A stretch of DNA of 64,000 bases from Giardia muris (GCA_006247105.1 CM016925.1:1860001-1924000), one strand, 5' to 3'. Positions 45,068 through 54,824 are shown, counted from the stretch's first letter. Translations and numbers: made by a program. Notes: generated by a model from the letters alone, not told the origin.

Positions 45068-46151
45068 GCACGTGGTGAGTGAATGTAAACCGGTGGAAGC
45101 TGGAGAAGGCGTTAGATTCGGAGTCGAAGTAGGTGCGGTATCGATGATGATAGGTCTGGTTAAGAAGGGCTTCTAAGCTCTTATTTGGGACTTGATATGG
45201 CGTATACTCTTGAAAAGAGCGTGGAAGAAGTACGTGTGCAGCCGTCTCAATGCAGAGTGTATTCTTTCCACGACTGACAAACCCGAATCCATGATCACCC
45301 CAAGAGTCTCCCCAGGAGTTCCGAATGAGCCAAGCAGGTTGACCCTGATAAGTCCCGTAACCGACGATAACGATTTGATGGTCCTTAGTCGCGTTTGAAC
45401 AGGCTTGTGTGATCAACCCGGTACGATATCGATATCCGCGTAGTTTCTTATGCCCCTTCTTTCCTTGTGCATACGTATTGATCTGGGCTAGAACGGGGAT
45501 TCCAGAAGCTAAATATGCTTTAATAATGGTCTCGGTCGTTTCATTATACGGTTCCAGCCTATTAGCAAGCTGAATCAATGCAGCCTTACCTCCTGCCATT
45601 GCTTCGATATAAAAGGGTGTTACGTACTCATCAGGTGATAGTTTTGGCAAGGGACACGTGATATTGACGAACCCTTGTGTTAGATCGTATGATGTGTATG
45701 GATAATGGGTTTCAGTCTCAATGGTTGGGACAATGGCTAAGATATGATCATGAATCAAGCGTACGATGCTTCCTGCTTGACAGAACTTGTTAGAACTCGA
45801 CCGGTTAAGCTCAAATTGCTCTGATATATGTAAATCCAAGAAGCACATATCAAATATGGAACCAGAATATAGATCCGTATCCAACAGCATCAAAGTCTCG
45901 AAGACGCTTACCATAGCGAAGGCCCAACAAGCCCCGCACTTCCCTTGATCACGGACTGGTGTTTGTAATCCCCAAAGCCGTAAATCGACCATTTCCGGCA
46001 AGTCTTTTGGCGGTTCCATCCGATTCTCAAGCAGATATATGCCTTGACTCTCCGCCATATCCTTTTCGTTGTCCAAAAGCATCCCCTTGGCTAGATTATC
46101 ATACCCCCATGTAACTAGCTGAAGGACACCTGCAACAATTGCTCGCAACAT
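45045..46151 (-). CDS. Papain-family (C1A) cysteine protease
   Basis: 368 residues. The catalytic set is complete: Gln69 (VRDQG), Cys75 (GKCGACWAF), His258 (DHQIVIVGYG) and Asn278 (RNSWGDSWG). The first ~18 residues are hydrophobic enough to be a signal peptide, and only ~35 residues lie between it and the mature start (VDLRLWG), so the propeptide is very short and lacks an ERFNIN motif. It is likely a secretory or lysosome-like (peripheral vacuole) protease. The ATG sits 10 bp after the stop of the upstream IFRD gene, preceded by CTGTAAAAA. Confidence 0.92.
   Translation of the reverse strand: MLRAIVAGVLQLVTWGYDNLAKGMLLDNEKDMAESQGIYLLENRMEPPKDLPEMVDLRLWGLQTPVRDQGKCGACWAFAMVSVFETLMLLDTDLYSGSIFDMCFLDLHISEQFELNRSSSNKFCQAGSIVRLIHDHILAIVPTIETETHYPYTSYDLTQGFVNITCPLPKLSPDEYVTPFYIEAMAGGKAALIQLANRLEPYNETTETIIKAYLASGIPVLAQINTYAQGKKGHKKLRGYRYRTGLITQACSNATKDHQIVIVGYGTYQGQPAWLIRNSWGDSWGDHGFGFVSRGKNTLCIETAAHVLLPRSFQEYTPYQVPNKSLEALLNQTYHHRYRTYFDSESNAFSSFHRFTFTHHVPSRRAWS
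45078..45084 (+). terminator. Poly(A) signal AGTGAAT for the giardin-like gene
   Basis: This exact AGTRAAY match begins 11 bp after the TAG. It lies inside the antisense coding sequence of the cysteine protease, so the giardin transcript should extend into that gene. Confidence 0.55.
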
Positions 46152-46161
46152 TTTTTACAGC

Positions 46162-47211
46162 TCAGCGTCGCCCATTTGCCCGGGCTTTGCGATTTCGCTT
46201 CTCCGCTTGGCGTAGCTCCCGTTCCTGCTCGCTCCGAAGCGCTTCCACAAGCACCCCATCCTCTCTTACGTTGATGGAGGCCGCCGCTTCAAGCCCAAGA
46301 AAGTCTCGAACTGAATTGTTTCCGGCAATGATCCCGTCCTTATCACTGAAGACTCCGAGGGCGAGTTGGACGAAACGATAACGGGCATACATCCCACGGC
46401 TCTTGATGGAGATACTATCATGCCGCATGAGCGTGAGCTGGACCTTCGTGAACTTCCTGGTAGTGAGCTCGTCGACATATGTACTGAAGATGGAACGCAA
46501 GCTTCCAGACGTTCCACGTGCCACTGACTTCCCAGAGGTCTCTGCAATCTCGCGGAAGTCCTCGAGATATTGAGCCCAAACGTCATCGCCTTTGGCGGCT
46601 AGCAATAGGATGAAGTGTCCAATGGCCTCAGCAACCTCTGTAGATGGTTGAGTCAACAGTAAGTGCAGACGATGCATCCGCTTCGAGTCCAACCAGGTCT
46701 CACGGACATATTCCGGACTGATAGTGAAGAGCACTGCGAGGCAATAGAAGAGAGCGGCAAGGACGTCGTCATTGCGATTACTCTCCACTGCATAGGTCAA
46801 AAGATCGACAACCTTCTCAGTATGCTCATCTGGAGCAGCGAAGAGGATGAATGTGGTAAGCGTATAGACGCCTGCGATGGCCTCTGCCTCATTAGGAGTA
46901 TCATTAGCAAGGCCACTAAAGAATCCTGACGGTGCCTCAGACATGAGGGCTTCAATCATGGTTCCTTCCGTGTCAGTGATGAAAAACCTGTTTAGAAAGC
47001 CTAGGAACGCACAGTATTGAGATCCTGTGGCCATCTTGAGTCCACGGAAGAAGGAATAGGCGAGGTCGCCACAATTATCAACCCAGGTGAGTGTGGAGTT
47101 ACGCACCATCGCTCTCTGCAGCCCTTCAAGCCCCTGCTCACGCACCTTCGGCTGTTTCGCTTCCAGAAGCTCGCAAATCTCGGGTAACCGAATGGCATCC
47201 TCAGTCGTCAT
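46162..47211 (-). CDS. IFRD (interferon-related developmental regulator) family protein
   Basis: 349 residues, all helical. The first ~220 form ARM/HEAT-type repeats, with an opening helix (KVREQGLEGLQRAMV) like the IFRD N-terminus. Residues ~265-310 match the IFRD C-terminal block: SISIKSRGMYARYRFV, then LALGVF and SVRDFLGLEA, corresponding to S-W-x-x-x-x-x-Y..F..VLG...NELVRDVF. The tail is basic (KRNRKARANGRR). Animal and yeast IFRD proteins act in transcription control and in ribosome recycling/ribophagy; which applies here is unknown. It starts 3 bp after the stop of the pseudokinase-ankyrin gene and ends 10 bp before the protease gene, all on one strand. Confidence 0.75.
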   Translation of the reverse strand: MTTEDAIRLPEICELLEAKQPKVREQGLEGLQRAMVRNSTLTWVDNCGDLAYSFFRGLKMATGSQYCAFLGFLNRFFITDTEGTMIEALMSEAPSGFFSGLANDTPNEAEAIAGVYTLTTFILFAAPDEHTEKVVDLLTYAVESNRNDDVLAALFYCLAVLFTISPEYVRETWLDSKRMHRLHLLLTQPSTEVAEAIGHFILLLAAKGDDVWAQYLEDFREIAETSGKSVARGTSGSLRSIFSTYVDELTTRKFTKVQLTLMRHDSISIKSRGMYARYRFVQLALGVFSDKDGIIAGNNSVRDFLGLEAAASINVREDGVLVEALRSEQERELRQAEKRNRKARANGRR

Positions 47212-47214
47212 TTG

Positions 47215-48840
47215 TCAGATTGATTCACTTCCACTCACCCTCATTAAGTAAAGGGAGTCATATGATGGTTGGTCGGACAGAGTATAATCAGTGTTCCGAG
47301 AACGAGCGGCACAGAGTGCAAGGCTTTCTTCTTGTTCTGCTTGCTCGAGAAACTCCCGTTGAGCTTTAGATTGAGCCTCCTTCTGAGAACTCTCAAGTAA
47401 GGAGACGAAGGGCGAGTGGTTAAAGATCGCGATCATCAAAGGAGTCTCACCTCCCTTGTTTAACGAGATCTCCTTTTCGCACTCCAGAAGCATCTTAGCG
47501 AGCTCTTCTGTACATTTCCGTTCCTTGTATGACACTAGGACACTCAGGGCCGTATTTCCATCGTTATCTCGAAGTCCTCGCTCGAGAGGGGCAAGGGCTA
47601 GTGCGATATCTGGGATATCCATCATCACAGCATACATAAGTGCGGAGAAGCCTTTATCATCTTGGACTCTAACCTCTTTGAGGGCGAGAGGGGCGATACA
47701 CTCCTCTGCGTTCCCAAGGACTCCATGCATCAATGCTGTGAGGCCTTTATGATCTTGCATTCCACCTTCCTTTTCAACAAGCATCTCCACGAAGTAGGGG
47801 AGGTTATACTTTGCGGCTAGCATCAATGCGGTCTCTTTTGTCTCCTCCACCCTTAAGCCTGCTTGCTTATCTAATAGAATCTTCGCTACATGCTTTTGTC
47901 GGAAGAAAACTGCTGTCATTAGGCCAGTCCAACCCTTCCGATCACGGGCTTCGGCATAGGTGTTTGCCAATCTCTGCACCGCCTCCAAGTCGCCCTTCTT
48001 TATACTATCAAAGTATTCCGTACTGCGTTCAAACTGCCGTAAGACCCTTAGCTGTGTCTTTGGGGCTTTTACCCCGGAGAGGAGGCTACATATCATTTTG
48101 CAAAGCGTCGTTGTATAAAGCTCTGGAATATCTTCATATCCTCCACGTTCCCCTTCCGGCTGGCGGCATGATGGGAGTGGAAGACAAACGACGGGCCTCA
48201 TACAGGCCATATAGTATAGCAATGCTCCGATGTTCCAATTGAGGTGCGAGGCCTCCCAAAGGGGCGGAGCCTGGTCCTGCTTGTCAGATGGGACAATCGC
48301 ATTGATATAATCGACTGGCAAATATGCTAATTGCGTCAGATCCAGGCCGGAGATGTCAGTTGAGGTGCAGAGGAGCAGGTGATCGAGTAGGACGTGTACT
48401 TGAGAGTCATTTGAGTCATAAAACGTACTCATTGGGGTGAAAAAGAAGGGATACCTCTTAGCCTCAGGAAGCTTCAAGTACTCCTGCGCTAATAACGCCA
48501 GAGTCGCATGAACGATAAGAATGACCTGCTCGTCAATTGGCGTGCACTCTCCATACGCTTGGTCTATAAGATTGGTAAGGGAGATACCACCCGGGCGAGA
48601 AAAGACGTAGTACACAAACTCATCATCATCGTCGTCCAAGCGCTGGATAAATCCGACTGCGTCTATGAAGCACTGCTGCTTGAGGAGTTGATCGAGGACA
48701 CTGATGTAATTGACGTCCGTCCGAGGAATTTGGATGCAGTTGAACTGCTCATGCACCCCCCGACGCTCGACAAGGCACGACTGACCATGAGGAGTGTCGA
48801 TGAGGATCTGAAGCCTCGAGTACTCGTCGAAGAACGACAT
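47215..48840 (-). CDS. Degenerate kinase with ankyrin repeats
   Basis: 541 residues from the ATG at 48840, which follows GCAAAAATTGGA and starts at the kinase fold. An in-frame ATG at 48903 would add 21 residues of unusual Cys/Gly-rich sequence and is less likely. Residues ~1-255 are a very eroded NEK-like kinase: lobe helices and WNIGALLYYMA (for DVWSLGC..YE) remain, but there is no VAIK lysine, HRD or DFG. About seven ankyrin units follow (for example TGLMTAVFFRQ, TALMLAAKYNL, SALMYAVMMDI), then a charged helix. This is the most degenerate of the six ankyrin kinases here. Confidence 0.85.
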   Translation of the reverse strand: MSFFDEYSRLQILIDTPHGQSCLVERRGVHEQFNCIQIPRTDVNYISVLDQLLKQQCFIDAVGFIQRLDDDDDEFVYYVFSRPGGISLTNLIDQAYGECTPIDEQVILIVHATLALLAQEYLKLPEAKRYPFFFTPMSTFYDSNDSQVHVLLDHLLLCTSTDISGLDLTQLAYLPVDYINAIVPSDKQDQAPPLWEASHLNWNIGALLYYMACMRPVVCLPLPSCRQPEGERGGYEDIPELYTTTLCKMICSLLSGVKAPKTQLRVLRQFERSTEYFDSIKKGDLEAVQRLANTYAEARDRKGWTGLMTAVFFRQKHVAKILLDKQAGLRVEETKETALMLAAKYNLPYFVEMLVEKEGGMQDHKGLTALMHGVLGNAEECIAPLALKEVRVQDDKGFSALMYAVMMDIPDIALALAPLERGLRDNDGNTALSVLVSYKERKCTEELAKMLLECEKEISLNKGGETPLMIAIFNHSPFVSLLESSQKEAQSKAQREFLEQAEQEESLALCAARSRNTDYTLSDQPSYDSLYLMRVSGSESI

Positions 48841-48911
48841 TCCAATTTTTGCGTTTCCAGCTCCCCCACGGCACACCATGAGGCAGTCCGATTCACAACT
48901 CATCTACACGA

Positions 48912-51900
48912 TCAGAGATTTGCCAGGATGTAGTCTGTGATAGCTGTATTGCCGGTCTGCTTCGCGATGTCGAGGACAGTACGACCATCATTCAATGGAA
49001 TCCCTATCTCCTCTTTAATCAATGCTGCAACAGCATTGCTCCGATTCCAGCGGATCGCGCGAATGAGAGCGGTCTCACCATCAAGTCTTTGCATCCGCGC
49101 TTCCATTGGTAAAAGCATCTCAATAATATCCTCGGCATTGCTCTGTGCAGCACACATCAACGCTGTCGTCCCATCGGTTCGCTTCAGACGTGCCTCCTTT
49201 GAGATGAGGATCTCGGCTATTTGGGTATGACCTGCATCAGCTGCGCACATGAGAGCAGTCTTTCCATCATATCGAGCCATACCACCCTCAACTGGCAGCA
49301 GGAGATGGGCAACATTGAGGGCTCCCGCCTTAGCAGCCTTCATGAGCGCGGTTTCGTCATAACTATCTCGCATCCCTGCCTCATCATCGAGTAAGAGGCG
49401 AGCAAGGTCTGTGTTCCCACTAGTCGCACTAGACATGAGGGCTGTTAGGCCAGTACGAGTGGCAAGTCCCTTCTCGATGGGAGCAAGAAGTTGAGAGGTC
49501 TGAGCTCGTCCGGCTTGAATTGCTAGGATGAGAGCAGTATAACCGTTAGGGTTTTGCATCCTCGCTTCGAAGTCGACTAGAGCTTTAACGACAGCTATGT
49601 GCCCAAGACGGGCCGCACGCATCATCGCCGTCTCACCTCCTCCACTTAGCATCTTCGCTTCATAGGTCTTAAGAACATTGACAGTATCCACATCTCCATT
49701 GTCGACGGCTAACATCAGGGCGGTGAGCCCATTCACGTTGACGTGCCCATGCTCAACACCTGCGAGTTCCTTGACGGCCTCAACCTTCCCAAAGTGAGCT
49801 GCGTACATGAGAGCAGTCATTCCTTCTATATCCGTAAGTCTCCCCTCGCGAGGAATGAGCACCTTGACCGAGCGTGTATTTCCAACAGATGCGGCGATCA
49901 TAAGTGCCGTTATCCCTCGCGAGGTTGCCTTTCCTCCATCTGTTGGGAGTAGAGTCCGAACCTGTTCGACATTATCACTTGCTGCCGCCCGCATCAAAGG
50001 TGTACGATCATCTGACTGCATGTCCTTATGTGTCTTTAAGGTCATCGCAATGTCGTCCTCAAGCTTCTGCTGAAGAGTGACTCGTTCTTGCGAGTTCTTC
50101 TCCTCCTCCGATAAGTGAGTAACAAGTACATCCACGTCTCCTTCCTCGTTTGGTTCTAAGGTCGTCCTGAATCGAGTGGATTCCGTTATCGTTGCGCCAT
50201 CTGGTAACATTGACTCCGTATCATTCAAGTCAGGATCTGTTGGTAACGTACTATTTTGCAGACTATTCTTGCCACAACTCCCAGCGCAGCCCGTCGCGCT
50301 TTTACCGCGTCTGACCTTCGTTCTAGAGGCAGCACGCTTCGAGACCTTCTCCGTCTTCTCCTTGTTCTTATTTCTCCCCTTTTTCTGCGGTGACGTTACC
50401 GTAAGGTCCTCGGTCTTATCAGGTTGCTCCTCGACGATATGGGTGCTTTGGCGACTAGTAATCTGCCTAAGAGTCGCAGCCTCAGCTGCACGCCTCTGAG
50501 TCGTCCCAACGAGGCGGTACGAATACGGCTCCAAACGGTCATTTAGTTCCTCCTTCATGACTAGAAGGTCCACGATGTCATTAGGAGAATGCCGTTGCAA
50601 GTCCCGATCTCGAATTGAAGGAGTCGTTGAGGCCGTGTCATTCTCGACCGAACGACCCGGAACAGCGCTAAATAGCCTATCAACAAGGTGTTCTTTGCCA
50701 ATAACCGTCCCATAGCGAGAGTTAAGGAAGTCTGTCATTATCTCGTTAACGACGACTGGGGCGGCCTCCCTGGCATCTGTCTGTTGTTTCTTATACCGAG
50801 ACTCGGTAAACTTATTATCGATGGGCTCCGTGGTCCGCTTCGTCCGTGTGATTTGTGAGACCGCATCGGCGGTTCTGACCTGATTTCCCATCACGTTTGT
50901 GTCCCCTGTAACAAATTCGCCCGCCATATTGAAATAGGGGTCGATCGTCGTCATTGAGGCCATCCCAGGTGAGCATATCGCCGCTTTCTGGAGTGCGGCT
51001 TGCCTTGTTGGGTCATCAGGTATGCATGTCGTCTGTGAATAACCTCCCATCGTTGTGGTCGTGGGTAAATCTGGATATTGGGACTGAGAATTTGTATAAC
51101 TCGCATTAGGGATAGGTGTGGTGGTAGCCGAGTGCAACGCGCCACTCATGTACCCAGATCGCATAAGAGCACTCTTCCAGCCGATCTCACCAGAGCGTGA
51201 AGGAGGGTCCGGGATGTACGCGTTCTGCGCGGTTTGTAAGTCCACTCTCGTGCCAGTCTTAGAACCACTGACGGTGCGTGGAAGAATCCCGGTGGGGGTG
51301 TGTATGCTTTGTTGTCGTGAAGTTGGAGGCAGTGGTGTAGCACTTGGAACCAACCTGTCGCCGTATACGGCATTGAGCTTGTCCATGAGGGCCGAAGTCG
51401 TTTGATGCATCGTTTCACTACTGGTGAGCGTAGTGGTAGGGTGAACGGAGGCGGTCGTAAGACTTGTTTGATAAAGTCCGCTCCGTGTCTGAAGCGCCGG
51501 GTGTTGAACTAGGGGTTGGAGGTCTGGCCAATCCATAAGCTCCCGGATCGAGATGCGTTCATGTTCTTGGAACTTGAGCATCAAGGTGATAAGGCTTTCA
51601 AGGGATTCTGAATATCCTGAAAGAACAATTCGCCCACCTTCCTTGGTTAGACTTTCTAAGCGCTCCTTTATATGGTCCGACGAAGGAGATTTGACAAGTG
51701 GCTGAAGGGTGCACATCTCATAGATGACGCAACCAAGAGACCAGACATCAACCTTGTCAGAGTATATTTCCCGCCGTAGAATTTCCGGCGCAAGATACGG
51801 GAGCTGTGCAGTAGGAACCTCACAAGGGCCACGTAGATCTAATAGAGGTAGGAGATTCGGATATTTGAGCCTGAGTGTCAGGGCCTGTTCGTCACCCAGG

Positions 51901-52361
51901 AGAATAGTATAGGCACTGATGTATTTATGAATGATCTTTGGAACACGAGGACAGTCCTCTTTCGTCGAAGACTGACAATACGCAATTGTACTCCCAATTG
52001 TCTTGAGAGTAGACCAGACACATTCCTCAGCGATGGGAGTCTGCTTTCGCCGGTGTAGGTCGATGAAGTCTGCCATCGTCCGTACAAGGACATTTTCAGT
52101 GACGACGGTGACGCGTCTTAGAGCACGGTCATCAAAGACCTCGAGGATCCTGATGAGCACGGGATGCTGTAGCTGTGCGTAGAGCTCAATATTACGAAGA
52201 TCCAGCTCCTGGGTCGCACCCGTCAGTTCGTTGTAGTCGATCTCGTGGTATCCGACATAGATGCCGCTATTCCTCTCCCGCGCGAGAAATTCATTGATAC
52301 CGGCGCCGGAGACGCGCGGCTCAACCTTAGCGTAACGCTGGGCAACGTGGAGGAGTGCCAT
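48912..52361 (-). CDS. NEK-like pseudokinase with ankyrin repeats
   Basis: 1149 residues from the ATG at 52361, which is preceded by GGGTAAAAAATTCCGAGCTA; the frame continues upstream but only from a TTG. Residues ~5-275 are a kinase fold without catalysis: the VAIK strand reads YVGYHEI, HRD reads HKY at 145-147, and DFG is lost (LTLRLKY). APE (LAPEIL) and VDVWSLGCVIYEMC are conserved. A ~500-residue polar linker follows, including a lysine/arginine-rich patch (KKGRNKNKEKTEKVSKR) that could direct nuclear entry. About 13 ankyrin units make up the last ~400 residues. Confidence 0.92.
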   Translation of the reverse strand: MALLHVAQRYAKVEPRVSGAGINEFLARERNSGIYVGYHEIDYNELTGATQELDLRNIELYAQLQHPVLIRILEVFDDRALRRVTVVTENVLVRTMADFIDLHRRKQTPIAEECVWSTLKTIGSTIAYCQSSTKEDCPRVPKIIHKYISAYTILLGDEQALTLRLKYPNLLPLLDLRGPCEVPTAQLPYLAPEILRREIYSDKVDVWSLGCVIYEMCTLQPLVKSPSSDHIKERLESLTKEGGRIVLSGYSESLESLITLMLKFQEHERISIRELMDWPDLQPLVQHPALQTRSGLYQTSLTTASVHPTTTLTSSETMHQTTSALMDKLNAVYGDRLVPSATPLPPTSRQQSIHTPTGILPRTVSGSKTGTRVDLQTAQNAYIPDPPSRSGEIGWKSALMRSGYMSGALHSATTTPIPNASYTNSQSQYPDLPTTTTMGGYSQTTCIPDDPTRQAALQKAAICSPGMASMTTIDPYFNMAGEFVTGDTNVMGNQVRTADAVSQITRTKRTTEPIDNKFTESRYKKQQTDAREAAPVVVNEIMTDFLNSRYGTVIGKEHLVDRLFSAVPGRSVENDTASTTPSIRDRDLQRHSPNDIVDLLVMKEELNDRLEPYSYRLVGTTQRRAAEAATLRQITSRQSTHIVEEQPDKTEDLTVTSPQKKGRNKNKEKTEKVSKRAASRTKVRRGKSATGCAGSCGKNSLQNSTLPTDPDLNDTESMLPDGATITESTRFRTTLEPNEEGDVDVLVTHLSEEEKNSQERVTLQQKLEDDIAMTLKTHKDMQSDDRTPLMRAAASDNVEQVRTLLPTDGGKATSRGITALMIAASVGNTRSVKVLIPREGRLTDIEGMTALMYAAHFGKVEAVKELAGVEHGHVNVNGLTALMLAVDNGDVDTVNVLKTYEAKMLSGGGETAMMRAARLGHIAVVKALVDFEARMQNPNGYTALILAIQAGRAQTSQLLAPIEKGLATRTGLTALMSSATSGNTDLARLLLDDEAGMRDSYDETALMKAAKAGALNVAHLLLPVEGGMARYDGKTALMCAADAGHTQIAEILISKEARLKRTDGTTALMCAAQSNAEDIIEMLLPMEARMQRLDGETALIRAIRWNRSNAVAALIKEEIGIPLNDGRTVLDIAKQTGNTAITDYILANL

Positions 52362-52404
52362 TAGCTCGGAATTTTTTACCCTTGATTTGAGAGATAATAA
52401 CACG

Positions 52405-53538
52405 TTAAGGCCGCGTCTCAGTCTTTGCAAGGCTTAGGAAATCGGGGGCGAGAGAGCGGGCGGGCCAGGAGAGGTATTCGTCACCATCCGACTCGGACTC
52501 ACCCTTCGCTCGGCTCTTTGTCGTTGCAGAGATTTCTCCCAGAAGCGATTGACTACAACGGAGCCCACGGGTATCTACGAGTGCTCCAATGGTCGGGTCG
52601 AAGTTCTCTGCCTTTAGAGTACAGATCCTATAGAGTCCTTGAACCCGTTGCGCCTGTGCTTTTGTAAGGAGTAGAAGCTTACGATAAGAGGCCTTTTCAG
52701 CACGAAGCTTCATGAGGCGTCTGCGTGCCTGGTAATGAAACTTATGCTCGTACTCAATTTTGATGAGAGAACGAATATATCCGCGATACTCAGCTTCGAG
52801 CCTAGCAAGTGTTTTCTGGCAGAAGGAAAGCTCATGAATGGCCTTATCGAAGTCACCGGCTTGGAAATAACTGTAGCCAAGGAAGTAGCGGCATGCACAT
52901 ACCTCACTGGTCTCGGGACCATACAGGGTGATCGCTAATGATAAGGCCTTAGTGATGTACTCTTCCACGCCAGGTTTCTGAAAATCGACTGAGGCCTCAC
53001 CCATACTTTGATAGACCTCGGCCTCAACGACAAGGACGCTCCTACTGGTTCTCCTGAAGGGTGGGGCGTTATTGATGCATATGACTGCCTTATTGAAGTA
53101 GCTCATGACGATATCATAAGGTTCCCGGAGCTTGGTGGCATCTCCATGTAGTTTCGCTCGAATTCGTGGGTCAAGCTCATCGGAACTCGTGGTTGAACAC
53201 TCGTCAGTATCGTCAGAATCTTCACCGGCCTTGTAGTCACCATCGTCATCGTCGTCATCGTCAGTACTCTTCGTGGAGGTATGGGAGTTTGAGGACTTGT
53301 TCATGGAGGAGAGGTCATCTAGGTCCTCGTCGGGGATGGGGTTCATCGAGGCGCGTAGAAGGGCACGTCCGAGCTTACAATAAAAGATGGCCATCTTGTA
53401 ATGGGTCTCAGTCTTGTAGAGCTTGGTCAACGTCTCGATGCACCGGTCCAGGTACTTGATGGCATGGATGTACTCTCCATGAGCGCCCGCGCGGATGGCG
53501 TAGTCGTATGCTTCTTGAACTTCCTTCCAACCGATCAT
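52405..53538 (-). CDS. NASP/SHNi-TPR-type histone chaperone
   Basis: 377 residues. The layout is that of NASP/Sim3/Hif1 chaperones: a first TPR (residues ~5-65, ending KLGRALLRAS), a TPR interrupted by a long acidic insert (~70-120, with D7 and several Asp/Glu clusters), then the SHNi-TPR pair (SMGEASVDFQ, ITLYGPETSEVCACRYFLGYSY, GDFDKAIHELSFCQ) and a long basic helix. Such proteins bind H3 or H1 through the acidic insert and carry histones to the nucleus. The ATG overlaps the TGA of the upstream nucleotidyltransferase gene as ATGA. Confidence 0.75.
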   Translation of the reverse strand: MIGWKEVQEAYDYAIRAGAHGEYIHAIKYLDRCIETLTKLYKTETHYKMAIFYCKLGRALLRASMNPIPDEDLDDLSSMNKSSNSHTSTKSTDDDDDDDGDYKAGEDSDDTDECSTTSSDELDPRIRAKLHGDATKLREPYDIVMSYFNKAVICINNAPPFRRTSRSVLVVEAEVYQSMGEASVDFQKPGVEEYITKALSLAITLYGPETSEVCACRYFLGYSYFQAGDFDKAIHELSFCQKTLARLEAEYRGYIRSLIKIEYEHKFHYQARRRLMKLRAEKASYRKLLLLTKAQAQRVQGLYRICTLKAENFDPTIGALVDTRGLRCSQSLLGEISATTKSRAKGESESDGDEYLSWPARSLAPDFLSLAKTETRP

Positions 53539-54824
53539 TTATTTTCCGCGTTTGATTCTTTCATCCAAACGGCACAACCCTTTCGGACGTATAGGAGCCC
53601 GCACTTGTCGACAACCAGGGGGAGGATGGGGGAGGGCATGGGGGGATCAGCCTCAATGGGCTTGGGAGCTTGTAAGAGATAGTAATAGAGGACTTGAAAA
53701 GTCAACCGAATGTTTCGAAACTGAAACGTCCCTGAGGCGGCATCGTTTGTCACGTCTGCGAAGTCGACGATGCTTAAGGGTGCAGATTCCGTGTGCGTGG
53801 CACCTTGATATAGAACGGAACGCTCACGGCTAGAAACCATGGAACAGTTCATCTCACGAACACATAAGGTAAGAGCTTCCGAGTTGAAAATTAGGCCGTA
53901 TAGCTCCAAGAACTCGAGCAACATGATGGCATATACCGGCCTCCTGGGCTTTGACTGCGATTGTTGTCTTCCAGCATACTTAATGACGTACGTGTTAGAC
54001 TCAAGAAAGACGTCTTGCGGATCCGAGTCGTCGGAGGTGCACAGCGGATACGGGAAGATGTTATGCCTCTCGTAAGTATACAGCATTATTAGGTTACATA
54101 ACACAAAAGACCCCATCCCACCAGTAAATGGCAAGTGCAGGTTCCTTTTCCGTAATAATGACTTGATAATGACCAACAGCACCTTAGCTCGTCGATGCTC
54201 TCTAAAGAAGGTCGACAAACGCTCCCGATGCTTACTCCCATTGTGTGATGTAAAGGAGATATCAAACTCAAGCCCCGTGACATCATGAACCGCCCGAATG
54301 ACCGGAACCCGTGCATTTGAACGAACGTCCACAAAACGCTTTGATACCGTTCGTTTGAGAAGCTCCCCAATCCGTCTCATATAAATCGGGACGTCCTTTA
54401 AAACCTTCTTATCAGTGCATAGCACGCTAATGTCCAGGTCTGAACAATAGGTCGCCACCCCCGTCGAGTAGCTCCCGAAAAGCTCCACCTCCACCCGTGG
54501 TAGGATTGAATGGATGATTTCCTTAACGGTCTCCAGCAATCTCTTACGTGCATCACGTTCCACATCCGTTAAAGCACAAAACGTGGCATACGCCTGGATC
54601 TCTCGATCAAGCCTCTCCAAGTGACTCAATGATGCAAGCTCTTGTTCCAGCTCCGCAGTATACCATGGATGACTCCTTCGTCGTTCTTCTTCTTCATCAA
54701 GTATCACTTGTTTAGGAGTCGGTTCCAAATCAAGAGTCTCGAAGCCTTGCGCAAACTCCGGCCGAACCTGCCGCTCCGGCCGAGCGCTCTTCAGCTCTAT
54801 CAACACCCTATTCAGCGCGGCCAT
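53535..54824 (-). CDS. TRF4-type non-canonical poly(A) polymerase
   Basis: 429 residues. The polymerase-beta-like nucleotidyltransferase core has FGSYSTG at 116-122, the metal-binding pair Asp129 and Asp131 in CSDLDISV, and the third aspartate at 188 in EFDIS. The central domain follows with PFTGGMGSFVLCNLIM, matching the GG.GS..L..M motif of the Trf4/5-PAPD5/7 family, and a PAP-associated domain near the C-terminus. Family members add short A tails to nuclear RNAs for exosome decay (TRAMP complex); cytoplasmic relatives exist. The start is 52 bp from the divergent NEK gene. The final four bases are shared with the NASP-like start. Confidence 0.92.
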   Translation of the reverse strand: MAALNRVLIELKSARPERQVRPEFAQGFETLDLEPTPKQVILDEEEERRRSHPWYTAELEQELASLSHLERLDREIQAYATFCALTDVERDARKRLLETVKEIIHSILPRVEVELFGSYSTGVATYCSDLDISVLCTDKKVLKDVPIYMRRIGELLKRTVSKRFVDVRSNARVPVIRAVHDVTGLEFDISFTSHNGSKHRERLSTFFREHRRAKVLLVIIKSLLRKRNLHLPFTGGMGSFVLCNLIMLYTYERHNIFPYPLCTSDDSDPQDVFLESNTYVIKYAGRQQSQSKPRRPVYAIMLLEFLELYGLIFNSEALTLCVREMNCSMVSSRERSVLYQGATHTESAPLSIVDFADVTNDAASGTFQFRNIRLTFQVLYYYLLQAPKPIEADPPMPSPILPLVVDKCGLLYVRKGCAVWMKESNAENK

